From assembly GCA_003140655.1 (NCBI GenBank), contig PLKR01000381.1, forward strand, positions 3,612-20,313: a stretch of DNA of 16,702 bases, written 5' to 3'. How positions within the stretch are numbered: the first letter of the stretch is position 1; every line of letters begins with the position of its first letter. This DNA comes from Acidobacteriaceae bacterium. GTDB lineage: Bacteria; Acidobacteriota; Terriglobia; Terriglobales; Acidobacteriaceae. The notes under the pieces were generated by a model. The model was not told where the DNA came from and searched no databases. It saw only the letters and a program-made list of their open reading frames with translations. Below are positions 1 to 8,744 of this stretch, in pieces. A program made the position numbers and the translations under genes.

Positions 1-83
1 CATAATTGGGTGACACTCCAATGAAACAGGCGCGTCATCATGGACGAGAAGGAAACGGTAGAGGGGAAGGTAGGACACGGGGC

Positions 84-275
84 TGAGTGACCGAAGCATG
101 CGGCGTCCGCTACGAAGATGCAACCAACGGAATTGGGACGGAAGTCGTCGACGGCGTTCCCATTCCTTTTGCAGGAGCTGAGCTGATGCTCAGAACGAAG
201 CAGAGCCCGCGCGAAAAGCACTCAATCGACCGGAACTTCCTGCAGCAGCTAATTCGCACCCGAAAAACGCCGTGA
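84..275 (+). pseudogene. C-terminal remnant of a nucleotidyltransferase-like protein
   Basis: The frame opens at a GTG (87) directly after an in-frame TGA (84-86) and encodes about 62 residues. The segment around VDGVPIPFAGAELMLR, followed by KQSPREKHSIDRNFLQQL, has the look of the C-terminal end of nucleotidyltransferase-fold proteins of the AbiEii/MNT type, where a 'dGv.ip.a...Ll..K....REKD..D..FL' pattern precedes the stop. The N-terminal catalytic part (GS motif and acidic residues) is absent; upstream of 84 all I see is a 16-codon ORF at 40-90 in another frame. I therefore read it as a 5'-truncated remnant. The family assignment is from memory of the motif only. It could also be a chance ORF, since there is no good ribosome-binding site at 87. 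Confidence 0.4.
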
Positions 276-404
276 TGTCGCCACGGAAGTTCCCTTTGGC
301 CTTGGAGGGGGCTTGGTGAATAACTCTTCGGCGACATGTGCGGCGCGGCGGTGCATCGTACCATTTCCCGCCGGAATGTGCTGCGGAATGGCGAACGCCT
401 TTTC

Positions 405-2102
405 CTATTTCGCATTCCAGATCGCCATCGTGTCGGGCGACCCCTGGCTTCGGACGTTGTTGTCGCTCAATATTCCCTCAGTAGCCGCAATCATCTCCGT
501 TCTCGGGAAAACCAGGATCTCGCTGAACTTCTCGGCGAACTCAATCGTGACGAAATCTTCCCTGGAGTCCCTCATCACCGTAACGAGATGGCCGAGGTTC
601 TTGATTGGAATCTCGTTCACCGCCTTGACCACTGAAAACGTGGGTTCGGTGTAGCCCCTCGCTAGGGGATGGGGAAAAAACGGGGAGGGAACGAAGACCA
701 GCTGTTCACCTGGAAACGCCGGCTTTTCTTCCCGGCGCTTCAATAGCGGACTGCCCCGAATGCCGAGGTAAGATATCATCTGCGCGGTCTTGGCTAGCTG
801 TGAGAACATCTGGATGGTGGCGGTCGAAAAAACCATCGGACCAAGGATGAAATAGGCGGGAAGATCACCCTTGAGGTCAGGGATCAACAGCGCGCGGTCA
901 ATCTCTGGAGTAAAGAAAATCTGGAGCGCGACCCTTCCCCGCTTCACGAAGGTCAGCGTCTCCCGGATGCCTCCCAGCCGCTGATATTCATATGCGAAAT
1001 TAACCCGATGGGTGAGGCCGAAATGCACCATCCCCTGGTCGTCAACCTCTTCACCAGAGACCCCCGTAATGATATCCCAGTCACGAAACGTGTTCACCTC
1101 TTGCTTGGATTGGATAGAGGTGACGACCATCCCGTGTTCACCTGGGCCGGCCCCGAGAAATGCGCGCAACGCAGGGTTTTCGAAGGGTTGAGTTTGGTCG
1201 TAGAGCATAGATTTCCGCTTCCTTACGCCCGTCTTCACCTCGTCGAGAAATCTTAGGATCACCTCCGATGGGATCACGAAACTAAAGATTTGGCCTTCAT
1301 CCTGGCGGCTGCAGGTTATCCCGAACACGCTGCCGGCCGCGGATGCGGCCGGCCCTCCGCTCATCCATGGGTCGAGCCGGGTATTGAGCCGTATCATCAG
1401 TTGGAGGTAGTTGCTGGTGTAATACTCGAAGTTTAGAGCCGCCATTGAAGGGCTCAGTTGGTTTATACTGTTGTAGTTTTCCGACAGGCCGTAGACCGAG
1501 ACCGTTTCCCCAGAATTCGGGACGGAAGGCATGAACTCCACAGGGGGATGGTTCGCGAAGAAGTTGTCGTCAGACAGCTTGAGCACGGCCAGGTCCAAGG
1601 TCGTGTCGAGGGCCACGATCTGGGCCACGATCTTGGAGCCCGAAGCACCCCGGACCTCAATATCCGATGCGTAGTTCACGAGATGGGCGCTGGTGAGGAT
1701 TCGATTCCCCGCGATCACGGCTCCCGACCCGTGCTCTTCCCTCGGAGGCGATTTCGTCCAGGGTTTGGTGAAGTCCGGTTCGCTCAGTGTAGCGGAGACC
1801 ATTACGGTCGAGTCCAGCAAGGGATCATGCCGCTCCGAATTCGCCCGGGACGCCGGTGCCGAGGTTCCGGATGGTGGGGATTCAATTTCTGGAGTGCTGG
1901 GGCTCTTCGCGATCGACGCCACATCCTCCAGCGGGATCATCTTGGTGGCCGCGCCCTGCTTTATCAGAATCTTGGTCGAGGACTGTATAAGAATGATGCC
2001 ATCAACCTCGGTTCCGTCCTTGAGGATGATCGTGTCGCCGCGGACGAAGGGAAGCGCGTACACGAGGAGGGCGCCGACCGTGGGGAGCCAGCGGGATTTC
2101 AT
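405..2102 (-). CDS. Exported Deg/HtrA-type serine protease, diverged copy with extra N-terminal domain
   Basis: Deg/HtrA-family protein of 565 residues. I start it at ATG 2102, which overlaps the TGA of the upstream protease gene as ATGA (2099-2102), the classic coupled arrangement; an ATG at 2117 would add five residues. Residues 1-22 are a signal peptide. Residues 23-64 form a small beta-rich domain (DTIILKDGTEVDG...IPLEDV) absent from the neighbour. A low-complexity Pro/Ser linker follows, then a trypsin-like domain (about 100-290) with H140 in TSAHLV, D170 in TTLDLAVLKL and S248 in WMSGGP. Residues 300-400 resemble a first PDZ domain and 410-565 the second, PDZ3-like domain of plant Deg9-type proteases. 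The triad is complete, but the usual GNSGGP has become WMSGGP and the loop after VSVYG lacks the family's glycine-rich pattern, so activity or specificity is probably altered. Expected location is the periplasm. Confidence 0.88.
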   Translation of the reverse strand: MKSRWLPTVGALLVYALPFVRGDTIILKDGTEVDGIILIQSSTKILIKQGAATKMIPLEDVASIAKSPSTPEIESPPSGTSAPASRANSERHDPLLDSTVMVSATLSEPDFTKPWTKSPPREEHGSGAVIAGNRILTSAHLVNYASDIEVRGASGSKIVAQIVALDTTLDLAVLKLSDDNFFANHPPVEFMPSVPNSGETVSVYGLSENYNSINQLSPSMAALNFEYYTSNYLQLMIRLNTRLDPWMSGGPAASAAGSVFGITCSRQDEGQIFSFVIPSEVILRFLDEVKTGVRKRKSMLYDQTQPFENPALRAFLGAGPGEHGMVVTSIQSKQEVNTFRDWDIITGVSGEEVDDQGMVHFGLTHRVNFAYEYQRLGGIRETLTFVKRGRVALQIFFTPEIDRALLIPDLKGDLPAYFILGPMVFSTATIQMFSQLAKTAQMISYLGIRGSPLLKRREEKPAFPGEQLVFVPSPFFPHPLARGYTEPTFSVVKAVNEIPIKNLGHLVTVMRDSREDFVTIEFAEKFSEILVFPRTEMIAATEGILSDNNVRSQGSPDTMAIWNAK

Positions 2103-3655
2103 GGGGTCCGGTTCCACTCGGCCATCGTGTCGGCACTGCCTTGGCTTCGAATTCCGTTGTTGGCCATAATTGCTTCGGTCGAAGCGACCAGTTCCTGCTG
2201 CCGGAAGACGAACTTCTCGACGTGCTGGTCCGCAAATTCAATCACGACAAATTTCTGCTTCGAGTCCCGAAGGAGGGCGACCAGATGAAGAAGATTCCTG
2301 ACAGGAGTGCCATTCACCACCTTGACCACCCGTAACGCGGGATCCCGGTACCCCACGGTCAGCGCGCTGGCAAGGAACGGGCAGAGAACCACCACATCCT
2401 CGCCGGGGAAGGCCGGCTTGTCTCCCAGGCGCGTGAGAAGGGGGCTATCGTGTTTTTCCAGCCACTCGGTGGTTGCAGGCAGGCTCGCCGTCAAGGCTAC
2501 CAACTGAAGGGAAGCCCGGGAAAAGACCAGCGGACCCAGGATGAAGTACGACGGATAGGAACCCTCCAGGTCCGCGAAAAGGACGGGGAGGTCGGTAGCA
2601 ATCGGCAGCTGGACGGATTCGGCTCGGCCCCCCCGGATGACGGTAACGGGCACGAAGGCACCATCGCCCAAACCCTGGTAGAGGTAGGTCATGGACACCT
2701 GCAGATCATCCCGCAGTTTGACCATGCCTTGGTTGTCGACCGGGACCTCGCCAATCCGCGTCACCACGTCCCATCGCTTGATCGGGTAGGCGGAATCGTC
2801 GAGGGCCGGCTTGATCACAACCACACCCTGCACGCCGGGATCGAGGTGAAGAAAACGCCGCAGGGCCGGATTTTCCGTGGACTGGTAAGCGTCGGCACTC
2901 ATGGGTCGTCCGCGGTAGGCGCCGCCCGCAGCGACCCGCTTCAGCATGAGGTCGATCTCCTCGTTCGGGATGATGTAGCCGATGTTCTGCGCACCACTGA
3001 GGAAGCTGTAAGCCAATCCAATGACCTTGTCGCCCACCATAGCGGGGCCGCCGCTGTTGCCGTGATTGATCGCGGCATCGATCTGCATTCGAAGGCCGAA
3101 GTGGGTTCCGCCGTAGGAGGAAAAATCGATCCTCGAAACGATTCCCTTTGTGATGGAGAGGCTTTCGCCCCCGGTCGGATAGCCGTAGACCAAAACGGAG
3201 TCCCTGATGCGGGGGAGACCAACCGCCCGCATGAGCGGTGGATGGGTCGCGAAAAACGACTCGTCGTCCAGCTTCAACACCGCGAGGTCGATTCCTTGAG
3301 ACACGGTTTCCACCTTCGCCGAGATGCGGTCGCCCGCTTGGCTACCCTGTATCTGGAGATTGGTGACATACTGGACCAAGTGGGCATTGGTCAGGATCCG
3401 GTTGCCCTCGATGACGAGACCCGACCCGCTGATCTCCAAGGGGTCTAGCTTGGTCCACGGCTTCATGACGTCAGGACCCCTGCGGGTGCCGAATACCTTC
3501 ACCACCGAGTTGCCGATTGCGTCGATCTGGGCGCCGCTGGCGGCCTGCGAGGGCAAACCCGGCATGCTCGGCGCGTCCTCGGCAAATAACCTTCCAAGGC
3601 CGCTGACCCAGATTACGGAGGCTAACAAGAAAATCCGAGCACGGAACAGAGTCAT
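2099..3655 (-). CDS. Exported Deg9-like serine endoprotease (trypsin-like plus two PDZ domains)
   Basis: 518 residues starting at ATG 3655. Residues 1-25 are a signal peptide (hydrophobic ILLASVIWVSGLG-like core, likely cut near FAED). The trypsin-like domain spans about 45-240 and carries a complete triad: H92 in LTNAHLV, D123 in GIDLAVLKL and S201 in HGNSGGP. A PDZ domain covers about 255-350. A second C-terminal region (about 358-518; YFILGPLVFS, then EDVVVL, then VVKVVNGTPVRNL) matches the Deg9-type PDZ layout rather than bacterial DegP/DegS. It is first in a two-gene operon: its stop overlaps the start of a paralogous protease, and the two align along their whole shared length, including the ends (NNGIRSQGSADTM here, NNVRSQGSPDTM there). 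Probable role is periplasmic protein quality control or processing; the substrate is unknown. No strong Shine-Dalgarno sequence is visible before the ATG. Confidence 0.92.
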   Translation of the reverse strand: MTLFRARIFLLASVIWVSGLGRLFAEDAPSMPGLPSQAASGAQIDAIGNSVVKVFGTRRGPDVMKPWTKLDPLEISGSGLVIEGNRILTNAHLVQYVTNLQIQGSQAGDRISAKVETVSQGIDLAVLKLDDESFFATHPPLMRAVGLPRIRDSVLVYGYPTGGESLSITKGIVSRIDFSSYGGTHFGLRMQIDAAINHGNSGGPAMVGDKVIGLAYSFLSGAQNIGYIIPNEEIDLMLKRVAAGGAYRGRPMSADAYQSTENPALRRFLHLDPGVQGVVVIKPALDDSAYPIKRWDVVTRIGEVPVDNQGMVKLRDDLQVSMTYLYQGLGDGAFVPVTVIRGGRAESVQLPIATDLPVLFADLEGSYPSYFILGPLVFSRASLQLVALTASLPATTEWLEKHDSPLLTRLGDKPAFPGEDVVVLCPFLASALTVGYRDPALRVVKVVNGTPVRNLLHLVALLRDSKQKFVVIEFADQHVEKFVFRQQELVASTEAIMANNGIRSQGSADTMAEWNRTP

Positions 3656-3919
3656 CGACGGCGGAAATTCATGTCAGGGGCTTATGAAACAAAAGGAGAC
3701 CTCAAATGTAGAGGCCAAATGCTGCAAAATGACGGCGTTTAGGGGGGAAGGTGAGTCGGTCCTCGCTTCAATCCGCTCCATACTGGTCTTCTGAAACGGG
3801 ACCGTGGATCTCAATAATGCACTGAGGCTCCCTTAGGAACTTCATGTGCGTCCGCGCTTCCAAGCGGTCTCTCCTGAACGATTGCCGAAACCGTTTTCAA
3901 AACCGCCGTCTCCTCATTG
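3656..3919. other. Intergenic region between the protease operon and the broken response regulator
   Basis: About 260 bases with no supported gene. It must contain the promoter of the protease pair (reading leftward from 3655), unless that operon is read through from the kinase genes, but I cannot pick convincing -35/-10 boxes. On the plus strand there is an AAGGAG (3693-3698) well spaced before an ATG (3706) that is followed at once by TAG, so nothing is encoded there. No clear terminator hairpin was found after the response-regulator remnant. Confidence 0.5.
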
Positions 3920-4350
3920 TCACAATTTGAAACCAGGCCGCCAAGTCTTGCATTCCGTCGCGGTCGTCCAGGGCCAAGCTGTGTTTGCGATCCCCGCCCA
4001 TCTGGCTATCGGCCTCTCGACCGCATCGCCCGGCTCGCTTGATGCCGGGCTGAATTTCGTCGGGCCCCAGGACTTCTGCGCCCCGACCCGGAATGTTTCT
4101 GCCCAGAAGTCGCTGGATGCGCCAGCAACTGTCCTTTCCAAGATCCTACTCATCGCCATCACGACCTCGAGCCCATCTTTCTCCGGCTTGACGATGTCGG
4201 TAATCACTAGATCCGCATTCGCGTGCATAAACAGCTCCATCCGTTCCTCTCCATTGCACGCTTCGCTTACGGAATGGCCAAATTGGTTAGGTACTAGATG
4301 CAAGACACTCCGCGCAGAGTACCATCGTCGATGAGAAGGATTCGCGCCAT
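3920..4350 (-). pseudogene. Frameshifted response regulator (receiver domain) gene
   Basis: The ATG at 4350 lies 2 nt after the TAA of the hybrid histidine kinase, so the genes form an operon. The first frame reads MARILLIDDGTLRGV and then hits TAG; the receiver-like sequence resumes in another frame from about 4303 with HLVPNQFGHSVSEACNGEE and then ADLVITDIVKPEKDGLEVV. Together these give beta1 with the acidic pair (IDD), alpha1, and beta3 with the phosphoacceptor Asp (ITD). The frame change falls near 4304-4312 and is consistent with loss of one base; one codon also seems missing from the loop after IDD. After about 4165 the downstream sequence no longer resembles a receiver: the beta4 Ser/Thr and beta5 Lys motifs are not recognisable in any frame I checked. 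I infer a decayed single-domain regulator, formerly partner of the kinase. A sequencing error could explain the frameshift but not the missing 3' half. Confidence 0.75.
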
Positions 4351-4352
4351 GA

Positions 4353-7300
4353 TTAGTGGGTTAGCTGAGGCGCGAGAGCCGCATGGACCGCGACTCCCAT
4401 CGAGTGGATGCTTGTTGGTTTCATCAAAACTTGAAGTATGCCCGCCGCATCAATTTGGTCTGACCGGAGTGCCATACTGTAACCGGTCATTAGAATGACG
4501 GGCAAATCGGGCCGGATATGTCTGAGCTGAGTGGCAAGGAATATGCCCGTCATCCCGGGCATCGTCTGATCCGTCAGCACAAGATCAAATCGCTGTGGAT
4601 CAGCGCGCACAACGGCGAGCGCTTCTGCGGGCTTCGTCGCGCATTCAACCTGGTAACCGAGCGTGGTTAGCGTTTTCTGGCCAAGCTGGGCAAGCAGCTC
4701 TTCGTCGTCTATGAACAGAATTCGCTCACCGTTGCCGATCGGAACCGGTTCTCCATCGGATCCAACCTCGGCTACCTCGCCTGCTTGCTCGGGAAAGTAC
4801 AGGTGAAAAACTGTGCCTTCACCAAGATGGCTGTAGACGGTGACCGCCCCATCGTGAGATTCCATAATGCCGTGCACAACCGACAGTCCCAAACCCGTGC
4901 CTTCGCCGGGAGGCTTAGTTGTGAAGAATGGCTCAAAAATCCGTCGCAGGGTCGCTTGATCCATTCCGCTACCGGTGTCACTGACGGACACGCGCGCATA
5001 AAGGCCGGGCCTCAGCCGCGGCTGCGTGGCGGCTTGCGCCACGTCGATTGGACACCTCTCCAACTTTATTTCAAGACGCCCGGGCCTTCCCTTCATCGCA
5101 TGGCAGGCATTGGTCCCGAGGTTCATAAGGATTTGATGGATCTGGGTCGCGTCCGCGAGCACCGTGGGCGCATTTGTCGCTAGCGAAATGTTGAACTCGA
5201 TTGTCGAAGGTATGCTCGCTCGCAATAGCTTGATGGTCTCGGCCACGACAGGACGCAGTTGGATCAGTCTCCGCTCCACTCGTTCCTGCCGACTGAAGGT
5301 GAGAATCTGCCGCACAAGGTCGGCGGCGCGACTCGCCGCCTGTAACACTGAATCAAGGTATCTGCGAACCTGGTCATTTCCGGTCAAGATCATCTGGGAC
5401 AGTTCGGTATAGCCGTTGATTGCTGCGAGGGTGTTGTTGAAGTCGTGGGCGATCCCGCCCGCCAGAGTGCCAATGGCTTCCATCTTCTGCGTCTGGCGCA
5501 GCTGCTCCTCCAAATTGCGATATTTTGTGACATCCTCGGCCACGCCAACCCAGCGCCTGATCGCGCCGGCGGCATCACGAACCGGAAAGGCGCGGTCACG
5601 AATGCAGCGCTCGGTTCCATCTGGCCTGATAATTCGGTATTCCTCATCGTACGTGCCCTGAGTCCTCTTGATCTCCAGGGCGCGGATCACGCGATCCCGA
5701 TCACCGGGACGAATCGCATCGAGCCACATGTGGGGCTTCTCGTAGGCGCTCTGGCAAGTGATGCCCCATATTCTTTCATAGGCTGGACTAATGTATAGTT
5801 TCTTAGCTTCTTCCGGATCGGCGATCCAAAAAACCTCATCAATATACTCGGCCAGCTCACGAAACCGCGTTTCACTTTCGCGTAGCGCATCTATGGCGCG
5901 TTTGCGATCCGTAATGTCGCGGATAATCCTCGATACACCGACTACGTTGCCATCGGAATCCTTGATCGGGGAAATCGTGACGGCCACGTCGATGCGTTGG
6001 CCGTCCTTTCGGATCCTGACGGTCTCGAATCGTGGCGTGATATCGCCTCCGGCAACGCGATTCATTTTCTCGTCCTCTTCTACATAGCGATCCGGCGGAA
6101 AGAGTATTTTTAGGGGTCGACCGATGATCTCCGACGCCGTATAGCCGAACATTTGTTCCGCAGCTAAGTTCCAACTTAAGATATGGCCATCCAATGTCTT
6201 GCTGATGATTGCATCGCCCGAATCCTCGACAATGGCCGCCAAGGTTCTGATGTTCTCGTCCTTACTCTTGGTCATAGTGATGTCGTGGGCCATGACGATG
6301 ACGCCAACCACTTGTCCATTTTGGTTGCAGACCGGTACCTTGTCCGTGCTGACCCAGAGTTTTTTGCCATCGCGGCCAACCAACTGCTCAATGATTCCAA
6401 GTTTAGAGACACCCGAACAGATGACCTCCATGTCATCCTCATGATATTTGGACGAATCCTCCGGATAGGTTTCGATCGATGGCCTTCCCTCGATCTCCTC
6501 GACAGACTTTCCGGCGGCGTCTGCCGCTCGTTTATTGATCCGAAGAATGACGTCTTTCGTGTCCTTGAACCAGATCATGGCCGGTATTAGGTCAAATAGC
6601 ACCCGCAGTTCGACCTGCTGCCGCCGAAGCGTTTCCGTTGCATGTTTCCGCTCGGAGATGTCCTGAAGGGCCCCGTAAACGCGCCGGATGCAACCTTTGG
6701 CATCCCTTTCGGCCTCGCCACTGACGCGTACCCAAATGCGCCGGCCTTTGGCGGTTATAATCTCCGACTCGAAGTCAAAGGGTGTTCCGTCTCTGACGCA
6801 GGCCCCAAACGTCGCTTGAACGGATTCGCGGAATTCAGAGGCGTAGAACTTGATACCTTCCTCGATCGTCGGAGTGAATCCCGGCGGAAGCTCATGGATG
6901 GCACATGTCTCGTCCGACCACGTCAGCCGTAGGTCCGGCAAATTCACTGCCCATGCACCCAATTGGCCTAATCTCCCGGCCGACGCAAGCCACGCTGCGT
7001 AGGCGCGGCGGCGGGCAAAATCCTTCTCGGCCTCAACGAGCGCCAAAACAACAACGACCAGAGCAAGGACGCTGCCGCCGACTATAATTTCCCTAGTCGT
7101 CATGCTGCTGTGCTTCGCCTCAGATTCACGCTGCTCTAGGAGGTTCTGCTCAGCGATTTCCATCTCTCCCACTAGCATGCGGATACGATCATGAAGCCGC
7201 TTCCCCAATCCGGTGGCCGTCGCCGCCTGCGCTGCCGCGAATCCCCGGTTCCGTCGGATTTCAATCTCTTCGGCCAATCGTGTCATTCGCTCATGGACGA

Positions 7301-7700
7301 GCGGCGCCAGGGCGTCTAACCGGCGCTCTTGCTCGGCATTAAACGCCATAAATTTGTGCAGAGCCATGATATCTCCATCGATGTCGCGCCGCGCCTCATA
7401 GTAGGGCGCCAGATAAGTCTCATCGCCTACTAAGGCATAGCCGCGCTGGGCAGTCTCGGCGTCGGTTACATGCGATAGGACAAAACGTAAAGTTGATATC
7501 GTCTCCGTTGTATACCTCGACCACCCCTCCACTTGATCGAGGCGAGTCACGCTGAGATAGGAAACAACGCCGATCGTTCCCAAGCAGACTAGGGCAAACG
7601 AAAAAGCTGCTCGCACTTTCCGCTCCGCATTGAGTCCGCGCGGCTTGAATTCGTCGAAGGAAAAAGGGTTCATGAGGAAGTCCATCAGTCTGTGGCTCAC
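4353..7700 (-). CDS. Hybrid sensor histidine kinase (CHASE3, four PAS, HisKA, HATPase, REC)
   Basis: 1115 residues from a GTG at 7700; ATGs at 7685 and 7673 are equally possible starts and remove 5 or 9 residues. Order of domains: TM helix about 31-51; CHASE3-type periplasmic sensor about 55-200 (the motif around DAETAQRGYALVGDETYL is characteristic); TM helix about 204-222; four PAS/PAC modules at about 235-352, 365-485, 490-610 and 618-735; dimerisation/phosphoacceptor domain with H752 in GGIAHDFNN; HATPase about 848-970 with N box (ILMNLGTNACHAM), DTGSGMD and GTGLGLSVVHGI; C-terminal receiver about 990-1110 with FIDDE, phosphoacceptor D1044 in LTDQTMPG, and the KPT lysine motif. Everything needed for autophosphorylation and transfer to D1044 is present. 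No DNA-binding domain is attached; a broken response-regulator gene follows 2 nt downstream, so the output partner may now be elsewhere. The ligand cannot be inferred. Confidence 0.95.
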   Translation of the reverse strand: MSHRLMDFLMNPFSFDEFKPRGLNAERKVRAAFSFALVCLGTIGVVSYLSVTRLDQVEGWSRYTTETISTLRFVLSHVTDAETAQRGYALVGDETYLAPYYEARRDIDGDIMALHKFMAFNAEQERRLDALAPLVHERMTRLAEEIEIRRNRGFAAAQAATATGLGKRLHDRIRMLVGEMEIAEQNLLEQRESEAKHSSMTTREIIVGGSVLALVVVVLALVEAEKDFARRRAYAAWLASAGRLGQLGAWAVNLPDLRLTWSDETCAIHELPPGFTPTIEEGIKFYASEFRESVQATFGACVRDGTPFDFESEIITAKGRRIWVRVSGEAERDAKGCIRRVYGALQDISERKHATETLRRQQVELRVLFDLIPAMIWFKDTKDVILRINKRAADAAGKSVEEIEGRPSIETYPEDSSKYHEDDMEVICSGVSKLGIIEQLVGRDGKKLWVSTDKVPVCNQNGQVVGVIVMAHDITMTKSKDENIRTLAAIVEDSGDAIISKTLDGHILSWNLAAEQMFGYTASEIIGRPLKILFPPDRYVEEDEKMNRVAGGDITPRFETVRIRKDGQRIDVAVTISPIKDSDGNVVGVSRIIRDITDRKRAIDALRESETRFRELAEYIDEVFWIADPEEAKKLYISPAYERIWGITCQSAYEKPHMWLDAIRPGDRDRVIRALEIKRTQGTYDEEYRIIRPDGTERCIRDRAFPVRDAAGAIRRWVGVAEDVTKYRNLEEQLRQTQKMEAIGTLAGGIAHDFNNTLAAINGYTELSQMILTGNDQVRRYLDSVLQAASRAADLVRQILTFSRQERVERRLIQLRPVVAETIKLLRASIPSTIEFNISLATNAPTVLADATQIHQILMNLGTNACHAMKGRPGRLEIKLERCPIDVAQAATQPRLRPGLYARVSVSDTGSGMDQATLRRIFEPFFTTKPPGEGTGLGLSVVHGIMESHDGAVTVYSHLGEGTVFHLYFPEQAGEVAEVGSDGEPVPIGNGERILFIDDEELLAQLGQKTLTTLGYQVECATKPAEALAVVRADPQRFDLVLTDQTMPGMTGIFLATQLRHIRPDLPVILMTGYSMALRSDQIDAAGILQVLMKPTSIHSMGVAVHAALAPQLTH

Positions 7701-8097
7701 ATATGCGACTGAACTGCCTTGTCGTGAAGTCGGGGCGAAGCTGCCCGTTTGTATTCTCGGCCGAATCCAGTGTCCCTCACTCCACCGCGAATCGCCAACC
7801 GACTTATTCGCTTTGAGTTACGCTTTGGATGGCGAGTTGAGAGCTAAATGGAGTTGAAAATGATGGACCTTTGCCATCCTTCTATCCTACCCATTGTGAT
7901 GCCTAAAAAGGATATTAGGCGGGTTGAGGCGTCCCCGCTATAGGGTCTTTGCCTACCTGAAAGCGCGGCCCAGGCTCAGTCCACGTCCTTGGGAGAGCGA
8001 TCGTAGGATCCTAGGTTCCATACCGTCGATCCTACCGAAGTGTGTGCGCCTTCGACCCGTTCCGATTTCATACATATTGTGTACCATCCATTGGTGG
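7701..8097. other. Intergenic region upstream of the hybrid kinase, with two inverted repeats
   Basis: About 400 bases with no supported gene. It holds the end of the hydrolase transcript and presumably the kinase promoter. Two perfect inverted repeats are visible: GCCTAA/TTAGGC around 8 nt (7901-7920), and GTAGGATC/GATCCTAC around 17 nt (8003-8010 and 8028-8035). The first arm of the latter is part of a 10-bp palindrome, TAGGATCCTA (8004-8013). Neither is followed by a T run on either strand, so they do not look like intrinsic terminators. Confidence 0.5.
8003..8035. repeat. Inverted repeat, 8-bp arms
   Basis: The arms are GTAGGATC (8003-8010) and GATCCTAC (8028-8035), perfectly complementary across a 17-nt spacer. 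They lie about 60 nt beyond the hydrolase stop codon and 300 nt upstream of the kinase start. This could be a regulator binding site or an RNA hairpin; no function can be assigned. Confidence 0.4.
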
Positions 8098-8685
8098 CTA
8101 GGAGATCACCGCCGCCAGCGCCGACGGAAGTTCGACCACATGATCGTCCTCGTTAAAATGGCCATGGCCGTGCTCGATGATGATTTTGGGACCGAGCGTG
8201 GCGCGAAAAACGGCCTTCGCACGGTCAACCCCAATGTAGGGATCATTGTCGGAAAGGATCACGGTGCAGTTCCCTGCCGCTTTTTTCACCTTCGCCGGAT
8301 CCAGGCCCTTGCTGAACCATGGATCTAACGCCGGGTCGCCGCCGGTTTCCGTATCGGCATCCTCTGGCGACATCCCGGTGGGAAAGATCCCCGCCACCAG
8401 CACCGTTTTTGCCACCGACTTCCCGGCGGCTCCCACGGTTTCGAGATAGCGCAGCACTCCCTGACAGCCCAGACTGTGGCCGATCAGGGTGGTCCCATCG
8501 TCCGGCTCGCCGATCAATTTCGCGATGAAGTCGATCCATTCGGAAATCACGGGGCGGTCGGCATGAGGCATGAGAGGCAGCGAGACCAGGTACCCTCTTT
8601 CTTCCAACTCGCCTTGCAGCCACGGCAGCCACGCCTCATTCGGGTTGCTCAGATAACCGTGGATAATGAAAGCACGCCTGAGCAT
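8098..8685 (-). CDS. RBBP9/YdeN-type alpha/beta serine hydrolase
   Basis: 195 residues. I start at ATG 8685 (MLRRAFIIHGYLSNP), because the open frame upstream of it is basic, low-quality sequence that overlaps the CDGSH gene. The protein has the short alpha/beta-hydrolase layout of the RBBP9/YdeN family: HGY oxyanion region at about residue 9, nucleophile S71 in IGHSLG, acid probably D148 in SDNDPYIG, and H176 in GHGHFNE. The length matches the family (about 190). There is no signal peptide, so it is likely cytoplasmic. It lies 59 nt downstream of, and in the same orientation as, the CDGSH protein gene, so the two may be co-transcribed. The substrate is unknown; esterase activity is the conservative expectation. 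Confidence 0.88.
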   Translation of the reverse strand: MLRRAFIIHGYLSNPNEAWLPWLQGELEERGYLVSLPLMPHADRPVISEWIDFIAKLIGEPDDGTTLIGHSLGCQGVLRYLETVGAAGKSVAKTVLVAGIFPTGMSPEDADTETGGDPALDPWFSKGLDPAKVKKAAGNCTVILSDNDPYIGVDRAKAVFRATLGPKIIIEHGHGHFNEDDHVVELPSALAAVIS

Positions 8686-8744
8686 CACGGGGCGGAACTG
8701 CCGGCCTCTGGCGCTTGAGCACCCAGCGGAACAACTGGGCCGTC

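Noticed and set aside
3693..3711. AAGGAG well spaced before ATG on the plus strand
   Set aside because: The ATG is followed immediately by TAG and there is no plus-strand gene downstream, so it is most likely chance.
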